Assembly: GCF_026967935.1 (NCBI RefSeq)
Contig: NZ_JAPVBL010000003.1
Location: 558,001-622,000, forward strand
Length of the DNA stretch: 64,000 nt
Source of the DNA: Modestobacter sp. VKM Ac-2982
GTDB taxonomy: Bacteria > Actinomycetota > Actinomycetes > Mycobacteriales > Geodermatophilaceae
Reading direction: 5' to 3'
A program made the translations under genes and the position numbers. Positions within the stretch are counted from its first letter, which is position 1, and each line of letters opens with the position of its first letter. Of this stretch, positions 35,205-43,527 are shown in pieces. The notes under the pieces were generated by a model. The model was given only the letters and a program-made list of their open reading frames with translations. It searched no databases and had not been told where the DNA came from.

Positions 35205-36752
35205 ATGCCCGACAAGTCACGCAACCGTGCCCGCAAGGTCGTCGGCGGCACCGGTGCGACCGCGTTCGGCGGGGCGCCGGCCGGGACGCCCGCCGAGGTC
35301 GTGACCGGCCCGCGGCGCAGCCCCGGGCCGAAGGTGCGCCCCAAGAACGGGCTGGACCGGTACTTCTCGATCACCGAGCGCCGGTCCACGGTCGGCCGTG
35401 AGGTGCGCGGTGGGTTCACGACGTTCTTCGCGATGGCGTACATCGTCGTCCTGAACCCGATCATCCTGTCCGGCGCGGACGTGAACGGGAACACCCTGCC
35501 GTTCGCCTCGGTCGCCGCCGTCACCGCCTTCGTCGCCGGTGTGCTGACCATCGCGATGGGCATCGTCGGCCGCTACCCGTTCGCGCTGGCCACCGGCCTG
35601 GGCATCAACGCGATCGTCGCCGTCTACGCGGCCACCCAGCTCACCTGGCCCGAGGTGATGGGGCTGGTCGTGCTCGAGGGCCTGCTCATCACCGTGCTGG
35701 TGCTCACCGGCTTGCGGAAGGCGGTGTTCGAGGCGATCCCGCCCCAGCTGAAGATCGCCATCGCGGTCGGCATCGGCTTCTTCCTGACCATCATCGGGCT
35801 GTCCGACGCCGGGATCATCCGGCCCGGGGCGCCACTGATCAGCTTCGGTGTCGGTGGCCAGCTGGCGGGGTGGCCGATGCTCACCTTCGTCGTCGGCCTG
35901 CTGCTCACCAGCGTGCTGGTCGTCCGCAAGGTCCGGGGCGGCCTGCTCCTGGGCATCGTGATCACGACGGTGTTCGCAATCGTCGTCGAGGCGATCGCCG
36001 ACGTCGGACCGCGCGTGGGCCCGGACGGCAACGAGCTGGACCCGCGTGGCTGGGCGCTGCAGGTGCCGTCGTGGCCCGATGACTGGTTCGGCCTGCCCGA
36101 CCTGTCGCTGATCGGCAACTTCTCGCTGTTCGGCGGCTTCGAGCGGATCGGCGTCCTCGCCGCCCTCCTCATCGTCTTCTCGATCATGATCGCGGACTTC
36201 TTCGACACCGTCGGCACCGTGACGGCGGTGGGTGCCGAGGGTGACCTGCTGGACGAGAACCGCAACCTGCCCCGCTCCCAGCCGGTCCTGCTGGTCGACT
36301 CGCTGGCCGCTGCCGCCGGCGGTGCCTCCAGCATCTCCTCGAACACCACCTACATCGAGAGCGCCGCCGGCGTCGGGGACGGCGCCCGCACCGGCCTGGC
36401 CAGCGTCGTCACCGGTGTCGTCTTCCTGGTGGCCGCGTTCTTCACCCCGCTGGTGCAGGTGGTGCCCTCCGAGGCGGCGGCGCCGGTGCTGGTGATCGTG
36501 GGCGCCATGCTGATCAGCCAGATCCGCGACCTCTCCTGGGACGACATGTCGCTGGTCATCCCGGCGTTCCTGACGATCGCGCTGATGCCGTTCACCTACT
36601 CGATCACCAACGGCATCGGCGCCGGGGTGGTCAGCTTCGTGCTCCTGCGGCTGGCGGTCGGCCGCCGCCGTGACGTGCACCCGCTCATGTGGGTGGTGGC
36701 CGCCGTCTTCGTCGTCTACTTCGCGCTCGACCCGATCCAGCAGCTGCTCTGA
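35205..36752 (+). CDS. NCS2-family purine/uracil permease (AzgA type)
   Basis: A 515-aa transporter starting at ATG 35205 (the open frame extends further but without a plausible start). After a ~50-residue polar N-terminus comes the AzgA-type signature GGFTTFFAMAYIVVLNP, then about 12 membrane segments including FALATGLGINAIVAVY, AIAVGIGFFLTIIGLSDAGI and VDSLAAAAGGASSISSNTTYIESAAG. AzgA-like carriers take up adenine, guanine or hypoxanthine with protons. It lies just upstream of the MarR/MFS pair. Confidence 0.9.
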   Translation: MPDKSRNRARKVVGGTGATAFGGAPAGTPAEVVTGPRRSPGPKVRPKNGLDRYFSITERRSTVGREVRGGFTTFFAMAYIVVLNPIILSGADVNGNTLPFASVAAVTAFVAGVLTIAMGIVGRYPFALATGLGINAIVAVYAATQLTWPEVMGLVVLEGLLITVLVLTGLRKAVFEAIPPQLKIAIAVGIGFFLTIIGLSDAGIIRPGAPLISFGVGGQLAGWPMLTFVVGLLLTSVLVVRKVRGGLLLGIVITTVFAIVVEAIADVGPRVGPDGNELDPRGWALQVPSWPDDWFGLPDLSLIGNFSLFGGFERIGVLAALLIVFSIMIADFFDTVGTVTAVGAEGDLLDENRNLPRSQPVLLVDSLAAAAGGASSISSNTTYIESAAGVGDGARTGLASVVTGVVFLVAAFFTPLVQVVPSEAAAPVLVIVGAMLISQIRDLSWDDMSLVIPAFLTIALMPFTYSITNGIGAGVVSFVLLRLAVGRRRDVHPLMWVVAAVFVVYFALDPIQQLL

Positions 36753-36809
36753 GGGGGGTCCCGTCGTACTTCCTTAGGCAGGCTTTCTACTCCGGTTAAG
36801 GTGGAAGAC

Positions 36810-37244
36810 GTGGCTCGGACGACGCTGGACACCGCAGCGCTCGCCCACGACCTGCGGCTGGCGGTCATGCGGTTCTCCCGGCGGCTGCGGAACCAGCGGG
36901 TGGACACCTCGGTGACGCTGACCCACCTCGCCGCCCTGTCGACCCTCAAGCGGCACGGCGCGATGAGCCCGGGCGAGCTGGCGGCGCACGAGCGGGTGCA
37001 GCCGCCGTCGATGACCCGGGTGGTCGTCGCGCTGGAGTCCCGGGGCCTGGTCACCCGCACCCCGCACCCCACCGACGGCCGGCAGGTGGTCATCGACCTG
37101 ACCGCAGCGGCCGAGGAGCTGCTGAACGAGGAGGTCCGGGCCCGCGAGGCGTGGCTGGCCGGTCGGCTCCAGGAGCTGTCGGCCGAGGACCGCGACGTGC
37201 TGCGCGAGGCTGCGGTGATCATGGAGAAGCTCGCCAGTGGGTGA
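36810..37244 (+). CDS. MarR-family transcriptional regulator
   Basis: A 144-aa winged-helix regulator. GTG 36810 has AAGGTGG five bases upstream and is preferred to GTG 36801. Typical MarR features: LTHLAALSTLKRHGAMSPGELA, recognition helix VQPPSMTRVVVALESRGLV and wing RTPHPTDGRQVVIDL. Upstream an imperfect inverted repeat (CTTCCTTA ... TAAGGTGGAAG, about 36769-36806) may be its own operator. Its stop overlaps the MFS start by four bases, so it probably represses the exporter it is coupled to. It corresponds by position to Rv0880. Confidence 0.9.
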   Translation: MARTTLDTAALAHDLRLAVMRFSRRLRNQRVDTSVTLTHLAALSTLKRHGAMSPGELAAHERVQPPSMTRVVVALESRGLVTRTPHPTDGRQVVIDLTAAAEELLNEEVRAREAWLAGRLQELSAEDRDVLREAAVIMEKLASG

Positions 37245-38620
37245 CCTCGACGGCTCCTGATCCCGCCCCCCGCGCCGGGATGTTCCGGGCGTTGCGCGTC
37301 CGCAACTTCCGGCTCTACGTCTCGGCCAACCTGGTCAGCCAGACCGGGACCTGGATGCAGCGCATCGGCCAGGACTGGCTGGTGCTGCAGCTGTCCGGGG
37401 ACAGCGGTGTCGCGCTGGGCATCACCACCGCCCTGCAGTTCGGGCCGACGCTCTTCTTCAGCTTCTACGGCGGGGTGCTGGCGGACCGGTACGACAAGCG
37501 TCGGGTGCTGATGCTCACCCAGGCGGTCATGGGCGTGCTCGCCCTGGGGCTGGGCCTGCTGGTCGCCACCGACTCGATCGCGCTGTGGCACGTCTACCTG
37601 CTGGCCCTGGGGCTGGGCGTGGTCTCCTCCCTCGACGTCCCGGTGCGCCAGTCGTTCGTCTCGGAGATGGTCGGCTCGGACCTGCTGGCCAACGCGGTCA
37701 GCCTCAACTCCACGGTGTTCAACGGTGCCCGGCTGGTGGGGCCCGCGGTGGCCGGGGCGCTGATCGCGGTCTCGGGCGGGGACACCGCCCCGGCGTTCCT
37801 GGTCAACGCCGCCACGTTCGCCTGCACCATCGCCTCGCTGGCCGCGATGCGGGTCGGGGAGCTGAGCCGCAGCACCCCGGTCGCCCGCTCGCGCGGGCAG
37901 CTGCGGGAGACGCTGGTCTACACCCGGCAGCACCCGGACCTGCAGCTGGCGATGCTGTTGGCCTTCGTCGTGGGCACCTTCGGCTTCAACTCCCAGATCA
38001 CCATCGCGCTGATGGCCCGCGAGGTCTTCGACCTGGGCGCCGGCGCGTTCGGGCTGCTCTCCACCACCTTCGCCGTCGGCTCCCTGTCCGGTGCGCTGCT
38101 GTCGACCCGGCGCAGCACCCGGCCGCTGCAGCGGTTCCTCATCGTCTCCGCGGTCGCCTTCGGGCTGTTGCTGATCGTGAGCGGGCTGATGGGCAACTAC
38201 TACGCCTTCGCCGTCGCCCTCGTCCCGACCGGTGCTGCGGCGCTGGTCTTCAGCGTGGCCTGCAACAGCTTCGTGCAGCTGGGGGTGGAGCCGCAGATGC
38301 GCGGCCGGGTGCTGGCGCTCTACTTCATGTGCTTCATGGGCGGGACGCCGGTCGGTGCGCCGCTGATCGGCTGGATCTCCGAGCGCTTCGGCGCGCCCTG
38401 GGGCTTCATCGGCGGCGGCCTGGTCGTCGTGGTGGTGGCGGCTGCGGCCGGTGCGGTGCTCTCCCGGGGCCGCCAGGTGCGGCTGGAGCTGCACGTCCGG
38501 CCGCCGAGCATGCAGCTGCACGTCGCGGCCGCCACGACGCCGACCCGCGCCGCCGGGCTGGCCGCACTGGCCGACGAGCAGGTGCCGGGGGGACCGGCCG
38601 CGCGCGATCAGCCGCACTGA
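37241..38620 (+). CDS. MFS transporter, DHA3-like exporter
   Basis: A 459-aa major-facilitator protein from GTG 37241 in a GTGA overlap with MarR. It has about 12 helices, the MFS motif A variant GGVLADRYDKRRVLML between helices 2 and 3, and NSTVFNGARLVGPAVAGALI in helix 5. It begins FRALRVRNFRLYVSANLVSQTGTWMQ, typical of the enterobactin-exporter-like (DHA3) group. It likely pumps out a small molecule sensed by MarR. The C-terminal ~60 residues are a cytoplasmic tail. Confidence 0.88.
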   Translation: MTSTAPDPAPRAGMFRALRVRNFRLYVSANLVSQTGTWMQRIGQDWLVLQLSGDSGVALGITTALQFGPTLFFSFYGGVLADRYDKRRVLMLTQAVMGVLALGLGLLVATDSIALWHVYLLALGLGVVSSLDVPVRQSFVSEMVGSDLLANAVSLNSTVFNGARLVGPAVAGALIAVSGGDTAPAFLVNAATFACTIASLAAMRVGELSRSTPVARSRGQLRETLVYTRQHPDLQLAMLLAFVVGTFGFNSQITIALMAREVFDLGAGAFGLLSTTFAVGSLSGALLSTRRSTRPLQRFLIVSAVAFGLLLIVSGLMGNYYAFAVALVPTGAAALVFSVACNSFVQLGVEPQMRGRVLALYFMCFMGGTPVGAPLIGWISERFGAPWGFIGGGLVVVVVAAAAGAVLSRGRQVRLELHVRPPSMQLHVAAATTPTRAAGLAALADEQVPGGPAARDQPH

Positions 38621-38632
38621 GGACCTCACGCT

Positions 38633-38653
38633 GTGCTCATGGCGCATGAGCAC
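38633..38653. terminator. Short palindromic hairpin after the MFS gene
   Basis: GTGCTCATG/CATGAGCAC with a GCG loop begins 12 bases after the MFS stop; a second pair GTGCGC/GCGCAC follows at 38657-38677, just before the next promoter. Either site could instead be an operator for that promoter. Confidence 0.45.
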
Positions 38654-38687
38654 TCAGTGCGCGACGCGGTTGCGCACAGCGTTCGCA

Positions 38688-38722
38688 TTGTCACAGCGGG
38701 ATGTGCGACGTACCGTCGGCCC
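38688..38722 (+). promoter_or_regulatory. Leaderless promoter: -35 TTGTCA, -10 TACCGT
   Basis: TTGTCA (38688-38693), exactly 17 bases, TACCGT (38711-38716), six bases, then GTG 38723. Transcription would start at the start codon itself. No Shine-Dalgarno is present. The -10 hexamer and its six-base distance to a start codon are the same as at 50626. Confidence 0.65.
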
Positions 38723-39271
38723 GTGCCCGAGGGAGGGTCTGTCTCCGCGGAAGTAGGGGCGTCGTTGCTGCAGTTGGGTGGCACCGTCGCCCTCTTGGTC
38801 GTGGGCGTGGCCCTGCTCGTCCTGCTGCTCCGCTGGGCGACGGGCCAGCTGCAGGCCGACCTCGCGGCCCGCCGCCGTGCCCGGACCGTCACCGAGTCCG
38901 TCGATCGCCCACCGGCCCCCCTCCCGTCTGCGCTCCCGCCCCGCCGCCGCCCCACCGGTTCCCATCCCGCCGGACGTCGCGTGCCGCGCGACACGACCGC
39001 GACCGGGTCGGTCGACCGGCCGCGCCGGCCGCTGGAACGGGTCGCGGCCGACCTGCGCCGGCTCGCCCGCGAACTCGCCATGGTCCCGGGGGGCATGCCG
39101 ATGGAGCGGCGCCGTGGCCTGCTGGCCGCCTACGACGACCTGCTCGTGGAAGCCGCCGTGCTGCTCGAGGTGCCCCAGCAGCTGACCACCGTGCCCCCGG
39201 AGGTCCGTGAGCTCGAGCGGATCCGGCTGCTCGGGGACCTGGAGGCCGCCGGGCTGGTGGTGACCGGCTGA
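38723..39271 (+). CDS. Single-pass membrane protein, function unknown
   Basis: A 182-aa protein starting at GTG 38723 on a likely leaderless mRNA. One N-terminal helix (LLQLGGTVALLVVGVALLVLLL), a Pro/Arg-rich linker, then a helical cytoplasmic domain of ~85 residues (PLERVAADLRRLARELAMVP onward). The helical part resembles small actinobacterial proteins of unknown role. It overlaps the next gene by four bases. Confidence 0.65.
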   Translation: MPEGGSVSAEVGASLLQLGGTVALLVVGVALLVLLLRWATGQLQADLAARRRARTVTESVDRPPAPLPSALPPRRRPTGSHPAGRRVPRDTTATGSVDRPRRPLERVAADLRRLARELAMVPGGMPMERRRGLLAAYDDLLVEAAVLLEVPQQLTTVPPEVRELERIRLLGDLEAAGLVVTG

Positions 39272-39849
39272 CCGAGTCGGCACCCCGGCCCTCCTCGGCC
39301 GGCCGGCTCTTCCTCGCCGTCGACCCGCCGGCTGCGGCCACGGCTGATCTGGACCGGGCGCTCCGGCCACTGCGGTTCGCCCCCGGCGCGCCCCGCTGGA
39401 CGCCGACCTCCCGGTGGCACCTGACCCTGGTGTTCCTCGGCGAGGTGCCGGCCCCGCTGCTGGCGCCCCTGCGCGTGGCGGTCACCCCGGCGGTCGCCGG
39501 CACGCCGCCGCTGTCCCTGCAGCTGGCCGGTGCCGGCCGGTTCGGGTCACGCCGTCGTCCTGCGGTGTGCTGGGCCGGGCTGGCCGGCGACGTGCCGGAG
39601 CTGACCGCGCTCGCCGGACGGCTGGCCGCCGCTGCTCGCAGCGTCGGTCTGACCGTCGAGGACCGGCCGTTCCGGGCCCACCTGACCGTGGGGCGGTGGC
39701 GACCCGGGCAGCCGGCCGACGGCGACCTGCCCGAACGGCTCGCCGGGTACCGGGGACCGATCTGGCCGGTGCCCGAGGTGGTGCTGTGGCGCAGCCGCCT
39801 CGGGCCCGAGCCGCGCTACGAGCGGGTGGCCGCCTGGCCCGTCGGCTGA
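39268..39849 (+). CDS. thpR: RNA 2',3'-cyclic phosphodiesterase (2H / 2'-5' RNA ligase family), CTG start
   Basis: A 193-aa 2H phosphoesterase. Both catalytic HxTx motifs are present: HLTLVFLGE near residue 51 and HLTVGRW near 138; the N-terminus RLFLAVDPPAAATADLDRAL is the family's first strand and helix. GTG 39430 would delete the first HxTx and this strand, and no ATG, GTG or TTG exists between the last in-frame stop (39208) and that point. The only sensible start is CTG 39268, in a CTGA overlap with the upstream stop, with GGTGGTGA just before it. It hydrolyses 2',3'-cyclic phosphate ends of RNA. Confidence 0.8.
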   Translation: MTESAPRPSSAGRLFLAVDPPAAATADLDRALRPLRFAPGAPRWTPTSRWHLTLVFLGEVPAPLLAPLRVAVTPAVAGTPPLSLQLAGAGRFGSRRRPAVCWAGLAGDVPELTALAGRLAAAARSVGLTVEDRPFRAHLTVGRWRPGQPADGDLPERLAGYRGPIWPVPEVVLWRSRLGPEPRYERVAAWPVG

Positions 39850-39904
39850 GCCGACGGTGGACAGACGTCCCGCTCCCGGTGGGACGGCTGGCAGGCTGTC
39901 CGTC

Positions 39905-40726
39905 GTGCCGCAGACCGATCACCGCTCCGCCTTCGACACCGCGACCGCCGTCGCCCGGACCGAGGGGGGCGGCCTGACCGCCGAGCTGGACCCGGGGTGG
40001 GACGTCGGTGGCGGGATCCTGAACGGCGGGTACCTGCTCGCCGTCGCCGCGCGGGCGGCGGTGCTCGAGTCGCCGCACGCCCACCCGGTCGCCCTGTCGG
40101 CCAGCTACCTGCACGCCGCCGCGGCCGGACCGGCGGCGCTGACCGTCACCCCGGGCCCGGCCGGGCGGACGCTGGCCCACTCGGCCGTGGTGCTGGCCGA
40201 CGCCGCCGGGCCCGCGGTGACCGTCCAGGCGACGACGGCGACGCTCACGGCCGACGCCGCGACCTTCTCCTCGCCGATGCCGGCCGCGACCCCCGTGCAG
40301 GACTGCGTCTCCATCGCCGAGAACGCGCACCTGGCGCCGTCATCGGTGTCGGTGCCGGGGCTCACCCAGCGGGTCGACGTCCGGCTGGACCCGCTGACCG
40401 CCGGCTGGGCGCTGGGGCAGCCGGCCGAGGAGCCGATGATGCGGGCCTGGCTGCGCTTCGCCGACGGCCGCGAGCCGGACCCGCTGGCGCTGGTGACCTT
40501 CGCCGACGCGCTGCCGCCGACCTCCTGGGCGATGGGGGTGTTCGGCTGGGCGCCCACGGTGCAGCTGCAGGTGCTCGTCCGCGCGCTCCCGGCACCGGGC
40601 TGGTGCCTGGTCGAGGCGCGGGCGAACGAGATCGCCGGCGGCTGGCTGGACGAGGACTACCGGATCTGGGACTCCACCGGCCGGCTGGTCGCGCAGAGCC
40701 GCCAGCTCGCCCGCGCGCCGCGCTGA
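39905..40726 (+). CDS. Acyl-CoA thioesterase, hotdog family (TesB-like)
   Basis: A 273-aa protein from GTG 39905. Two hotdog halves are visible: FDTATAVARTEGG ... PGWDVGGGILNGGYLLAVAAR (the NGGY position follows the typical helix start) and the C-terminal DPLALVTFADALPPTSWAMG with AGGWLDEDYRIWDSTGRLVAQSRQ. Proteins with this double hotdog hydrolyse acyl-CoAs; the chain preference is unknown. It is followed by family A repeat copy 2 at a convergent gene end. Confidence 0.85.
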   Translation: MPQTDHRSAFDTATAVARTEGGGLTAELDPGWDVGGGILNGGYLLAVAARAAVLESPHAHPVALSASYLHAAAAGPAALTVTPGPAGRTLAHSAVVLADAAGPAVTVQATTATLTADAATFSSPMPAATPVQDCVSIAENAHLAPSSVSVPGLTQRVDVRLDPLTAGWALGQPAEEPMMRAWLRFADGREPDPLALVTFADALPPTSWAMGVFGWAPTVQLQVLVRALPAPGWCLVEARANEIAGGWLDEDYRIWDSTGRLVAQSRQLARAPR

Positions 40727-40728
40727 CG

Positions 40729-40812
40729 TTGATCAGGTGACCTGATCCAACGCTGTCCCCCCGCAGCAATGCTGGTGCGGGGGGACAGTCGGTGATCAGG
40801 TGACCTGATCAC
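40729..40812. repeat. Intergenic palindromic repeat, family A copy 2 (probable bidirectional terminator)
   Basis: Same three-part structure as 5356-5440: palindrome TTGATCAGGTGACCTGATCCAA (40729-40750, outer arms mismatched), a 36-base central hairpin (40753-40788) with CTGTCCCCC/GGGGGACAG, and a second GATCAGGTGACCTGATC palindrome (40791-40812). The central stem has C-G where copy 1 has T-A, and one mismatch near the loop. It begins 2 bases after the thioesterase stop and lies between convergent genes. Confidence 0.75.
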
Positions 40813-40839
40813 TGCTGGGCGGGTGGGGGTGGACGGGGC

Positions 40840-43527
40840 TCACGCGTCCTCGCGGAGCACGCTCGCCGGGTCGGCCCGGTCGGCGGCCCGCTGGGCGTAC
40901 AGCGCCGCGAGCCCGGCGACGACGACGGTGGCCACCGCCGTCCCGGCGATCGCCGACCAGGGGACGTCCAGCAGCGGCGTGGGCGGGCGCACCAGGTCGA
41001 CGTCCAGCCGGCGGTACACCAGCGCCACCGCCCCGGCGGCCAGCAGCGTCCCGAGCAGCAACCCGGCGACCGCGACCCCGACCAGCTCGACGAGCAGCGA
41101 GCGCAGGTGCGCGCCTCGGGAGAGCCCCAGCCGGCGGGCCATCACGTAGCCGGAGACGCGGCTGCGCGAACGGGCCTCCAGGTACAGCAACAACCCGCCG
41201 ACGGCGATCACCCCGACGAAGACGGCGAGCGCGGAGAGGTAGCCGAAGGTCCAGGTGATGCCCAGGAAGTTCGCGCTCTCCTGCACCCCGCCGGGGGTCA
41301 GCACCCGGATGTTCTGCCCGCCGGCGTCGGTCAGGGCGTCGATCCCGGCACCGAGGTCGCCGTTGGTCCACAGCTCGGCGGCGGGCGCGGCGCCGGCGTT
41401 GCGGGAGATCTCCGGCAGCCGGTCGGCCGCGACGAGCACGACCGGGTCGCCGCTGCGGCGTCCGGGGAGGACCCGGGCCGTGGCGGTCACCTCGGCCGGC
41501 ACCGCGGTGGTGCCCAGCCGGAGGTCGGGGTCGCCGGCAGGGAGCCCGGCGGCGACCACCGGCAGCCGCCCGTCGACCTCCGGGCCGGTCAGCGCGGTCA
41601 GCAGCTCGGCGAGCGGGCGGTCGGCGAAGGAGTCGTCCCAGAAGGCGGTGTCGGCGAAGTCGTCGGGGTCGACGGCCAGCACCTGGACGTCCGTCCGCCC
41701 GTCGTCGCCGGCCACGGCGCTGCCGTCGTAGCGGACGACGTAGGTGCCGGCCGCCTCGAGCGCCGGGGTCACCTCGAACCGGGTGACCGTGGTGGCCGCC
41801 GCGGCGGCGCCGATCTGCACCCCGACCTTGGCGTCCAGGGTGGTCTGCGAGCTGGCGGTCAGCGTCGCGGTGTAGCCCAGCACGGCGACCGGGAGGGTGA
41901 CCGCGACCAGCAGAGTGGCGGTGGCCAGCCGGGCCGCGGAGAGCCGGTTGAGTGCGAGGAAGACGGCGGGTGGGCGCCGGCCGGCCCAGCGGCGCAACCG
42001 GGGCAGCGACGCGGTGACTCCCCGGCCGAGCAGGACGGCGGCGCCGGCGATCGCCAGCAGCGGGAAGGCGACCAGCAGCCCGTTGACCTGGGCCACGTAG
42101 GCCACGCTGACCACCGCGTCGCGCGACTGCAGCAGCAGCCAGCACCACGCGGCGCCGAGGAGCAGGGCCAGCTCCCACGGCACCCGGGCCGGCCACCGCG
42201 GCGCAGCCCCGAGCGGTCGCTCCGCGGTGCCGCGGGCCCGCAGCCCGGCCACGGCCGAGGCGGCGCCCAGGCCGACCACGAAGGCGGCGACCCCGGCCCA
42301 GGCGGCGGCGGAGGTGGCCGAGGGGTCGAGGTCGTCGGAGGGGCCGAGGCCGGTGATCAGCACCCGGGACGCCGCCCAGCCCAAGGCCGCCCCGGCCAGC
42401 GCGGGCAGGCCCAGCTCCAGCGCCGCCTTGCCGGCCAGCGGCACCGGGCCGACCCCGCGGGCGGCGAGCAGCCGCACCTCGGTGGCCCGCCGGTCGGCCC
42501 AGAAGCTGCCGGCAGAGGCGACCAGCACGAGGGCGAGCAGAGCCCCGGCCACGGCAACCGGGACGACCGGACCGCGCAGCCCGGACTCGATCAGCCCGGC
42601 ACGTTCCAGCACGTCGGGCAGCCGGTCGTTGGGCACGGCGATCGCGCGGACACCCGGCGCGAACTCCGACGCCAGGCCACTGGCTGCGACGATCCGTTCC
42701 TGGGTCTCCCGCTGATCGCGTACGTCGCTGACCGACAGCGAGGAGGCGTCCACCGGTACCTGCTGGAGCCGGGTCGCCCCGCCGGCCGCGGCAGTGGCGA
42801 GCCGGTAGAAGGTGCTCTCGTCGGTGACCAGGAGCATCGCCGGCGGGGCGCGGTTCGCGGAGGCCTCGTTGGAGAACAGCAGCCGGTAGTCGCACCAGTA
42901 GGGGTCGTCGGGGTTGGCGACGGCCAGGTCCTGGTAGATCCCGGCGACCGGTGCCTGCTGGGTGCCGAAGGCGAGCTGGTCCCCGATCGCGAGGCCGTCC
43001 TGCTCGGCGACGCTCGCCGGCACCCAGACCCCTGATCCGTTGCCGGCCTCGACCACCTCGACGTTGTCCAGCGCGGCCGGCCGGTGGAAGAGGGTGACCG
43101 GCTGCGACAGGGCAGCGCCGTCCGGTCCGCGGACCAGGGCCCCCGGGGAACCCGGGGACGACGAGCCGATGGCAGCGGTGGCCAGCACCGGTTCGGCCTC
43201 GAGCCCGGCGTCCGCCCAGGCCTGCAGCAGCGACTCGTCGAGCTCCGGCCGGCTGCTGCCGTCCCCGCCGTCCAGCGGCTGGAGCTGCTCGTCCACGAGA
43301 GCCGACTGGACGCCGGTCTGCGGGCGGGCCACCTCGTCGCAGCGCTGGGAGAGCTGCTGCTGCAGCGCCGCGGAGCGGGCGGAGGAGAGGAACAGCGGGG
43401 CGGAGGCGACCGCGCAGGCCAGGATCGCCGAGGTCACCAGCACGGCGATGACCGCGGCCGGCTGCCGCAGCCCGAGCCAGGGCGCCCGGGTCCACGGTGT
43501 CAGGCGCCACAGCGGTGGCCGGCTCAC
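40840..43527 (-). CDS. FtsX-like ABC transporter permease (large)
   Basis: An 895-aa permease from GTG 43527, overlapping the upstream ATPase stop (GTGA). The first helix (AAVIAVLVTSAILACAVASA) precedes a large extracellular domain; a cluster of helices in the middle (VAGALLALVLVASAGSFWAD, then several to ALNRLSAARLATATLLVAVT) and a second extracellular domain precede the C-terminal FtsX helices (GIAVGG-like FVGVIAVGGLLLYLE, VGVAVAGLLLGTLLAAGAVA). It probably exports or assembles an envelope component or lipid. It is the last gene of the six-gene operon. Confidence 0.88.
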   Translation of the reverse strand: MSRPPLWRLTPWTRAPWLGLRQPAAVIAVLVTSAILACAVASAPLFLSSARSAALQQQLSQRCDEVARPQTGVQSALVDEQLQPLDGGDGSSRPELDESLLQAWADAGLEAEPVLATAAIGSSSPGSPGALVRGPDGAALSQPVTLFHRPAALDNVEVVEAGNGSGVWVPASVAEQDGLAIGDQLAFGTQQAPVAGIYQDLAVANPDDPYWCDYRLLFSNEASANRAPPAMLLVTDESTFYRLATAAAGGATRLQQVPVDASSLSVSDVRDQRETQERIVAASGLASEFAPGVRAIAVPNDRLPDVLERAGLIESGLRGPVVPVAVAGALLALVLVASAGSFWADRRATEVRLLAARGVGPVPLAGKAALELGLPALAGAALGWAASRVLITGLGPSDDLDPSATSAAAWAGVAAFVVGLGAASAVAGLRARGTAERPLGAAPRWPARVPWELALLLGAAWCWLLLQSRDAVVSVAYVAQVNGLLVAFPLLAIAGAAVLLGRGVTASLPRLRRWAGRRPPAVFLALNRLSAARLATATLLVAVTLPVAVLGYTATLTASSQTTLDAKVGVQIGAAAAATTVTRFEVTPALEAAGTYVVRYDGSAVAGDDGRTDVQVLAVDPDDFADTAFWDDSFADRPLAELLTALTGPEVDGRLPVVAAGLPAGDPDLRLGTTAVPAEVTATARVLPGRRSGDPVVLVAADRLPEISRNAGAAPAAELWTNGDLGAGIDALTDAGGQNIRVLTPGGVQESANFLGITWTFGYLSALAVFVGVIAVGGLLLYLEARSRSRVSGYVMARRLGLSRGAHLRSLLVELVGVAVAGLLLGTLLAAGAVALVYRRLDVDLVRPPTPLLDVPWSAIAGTAVATVVVAGLAALYAQRAADRADPASVLREDA

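Noticed and set aside
40796-43510. 904-aa frame antiparallel or shifted to the FtsX permease
   Set aside because: It is a GC-rich frame shadow with no recognisable motif; the permease frame has clear helices and domains.
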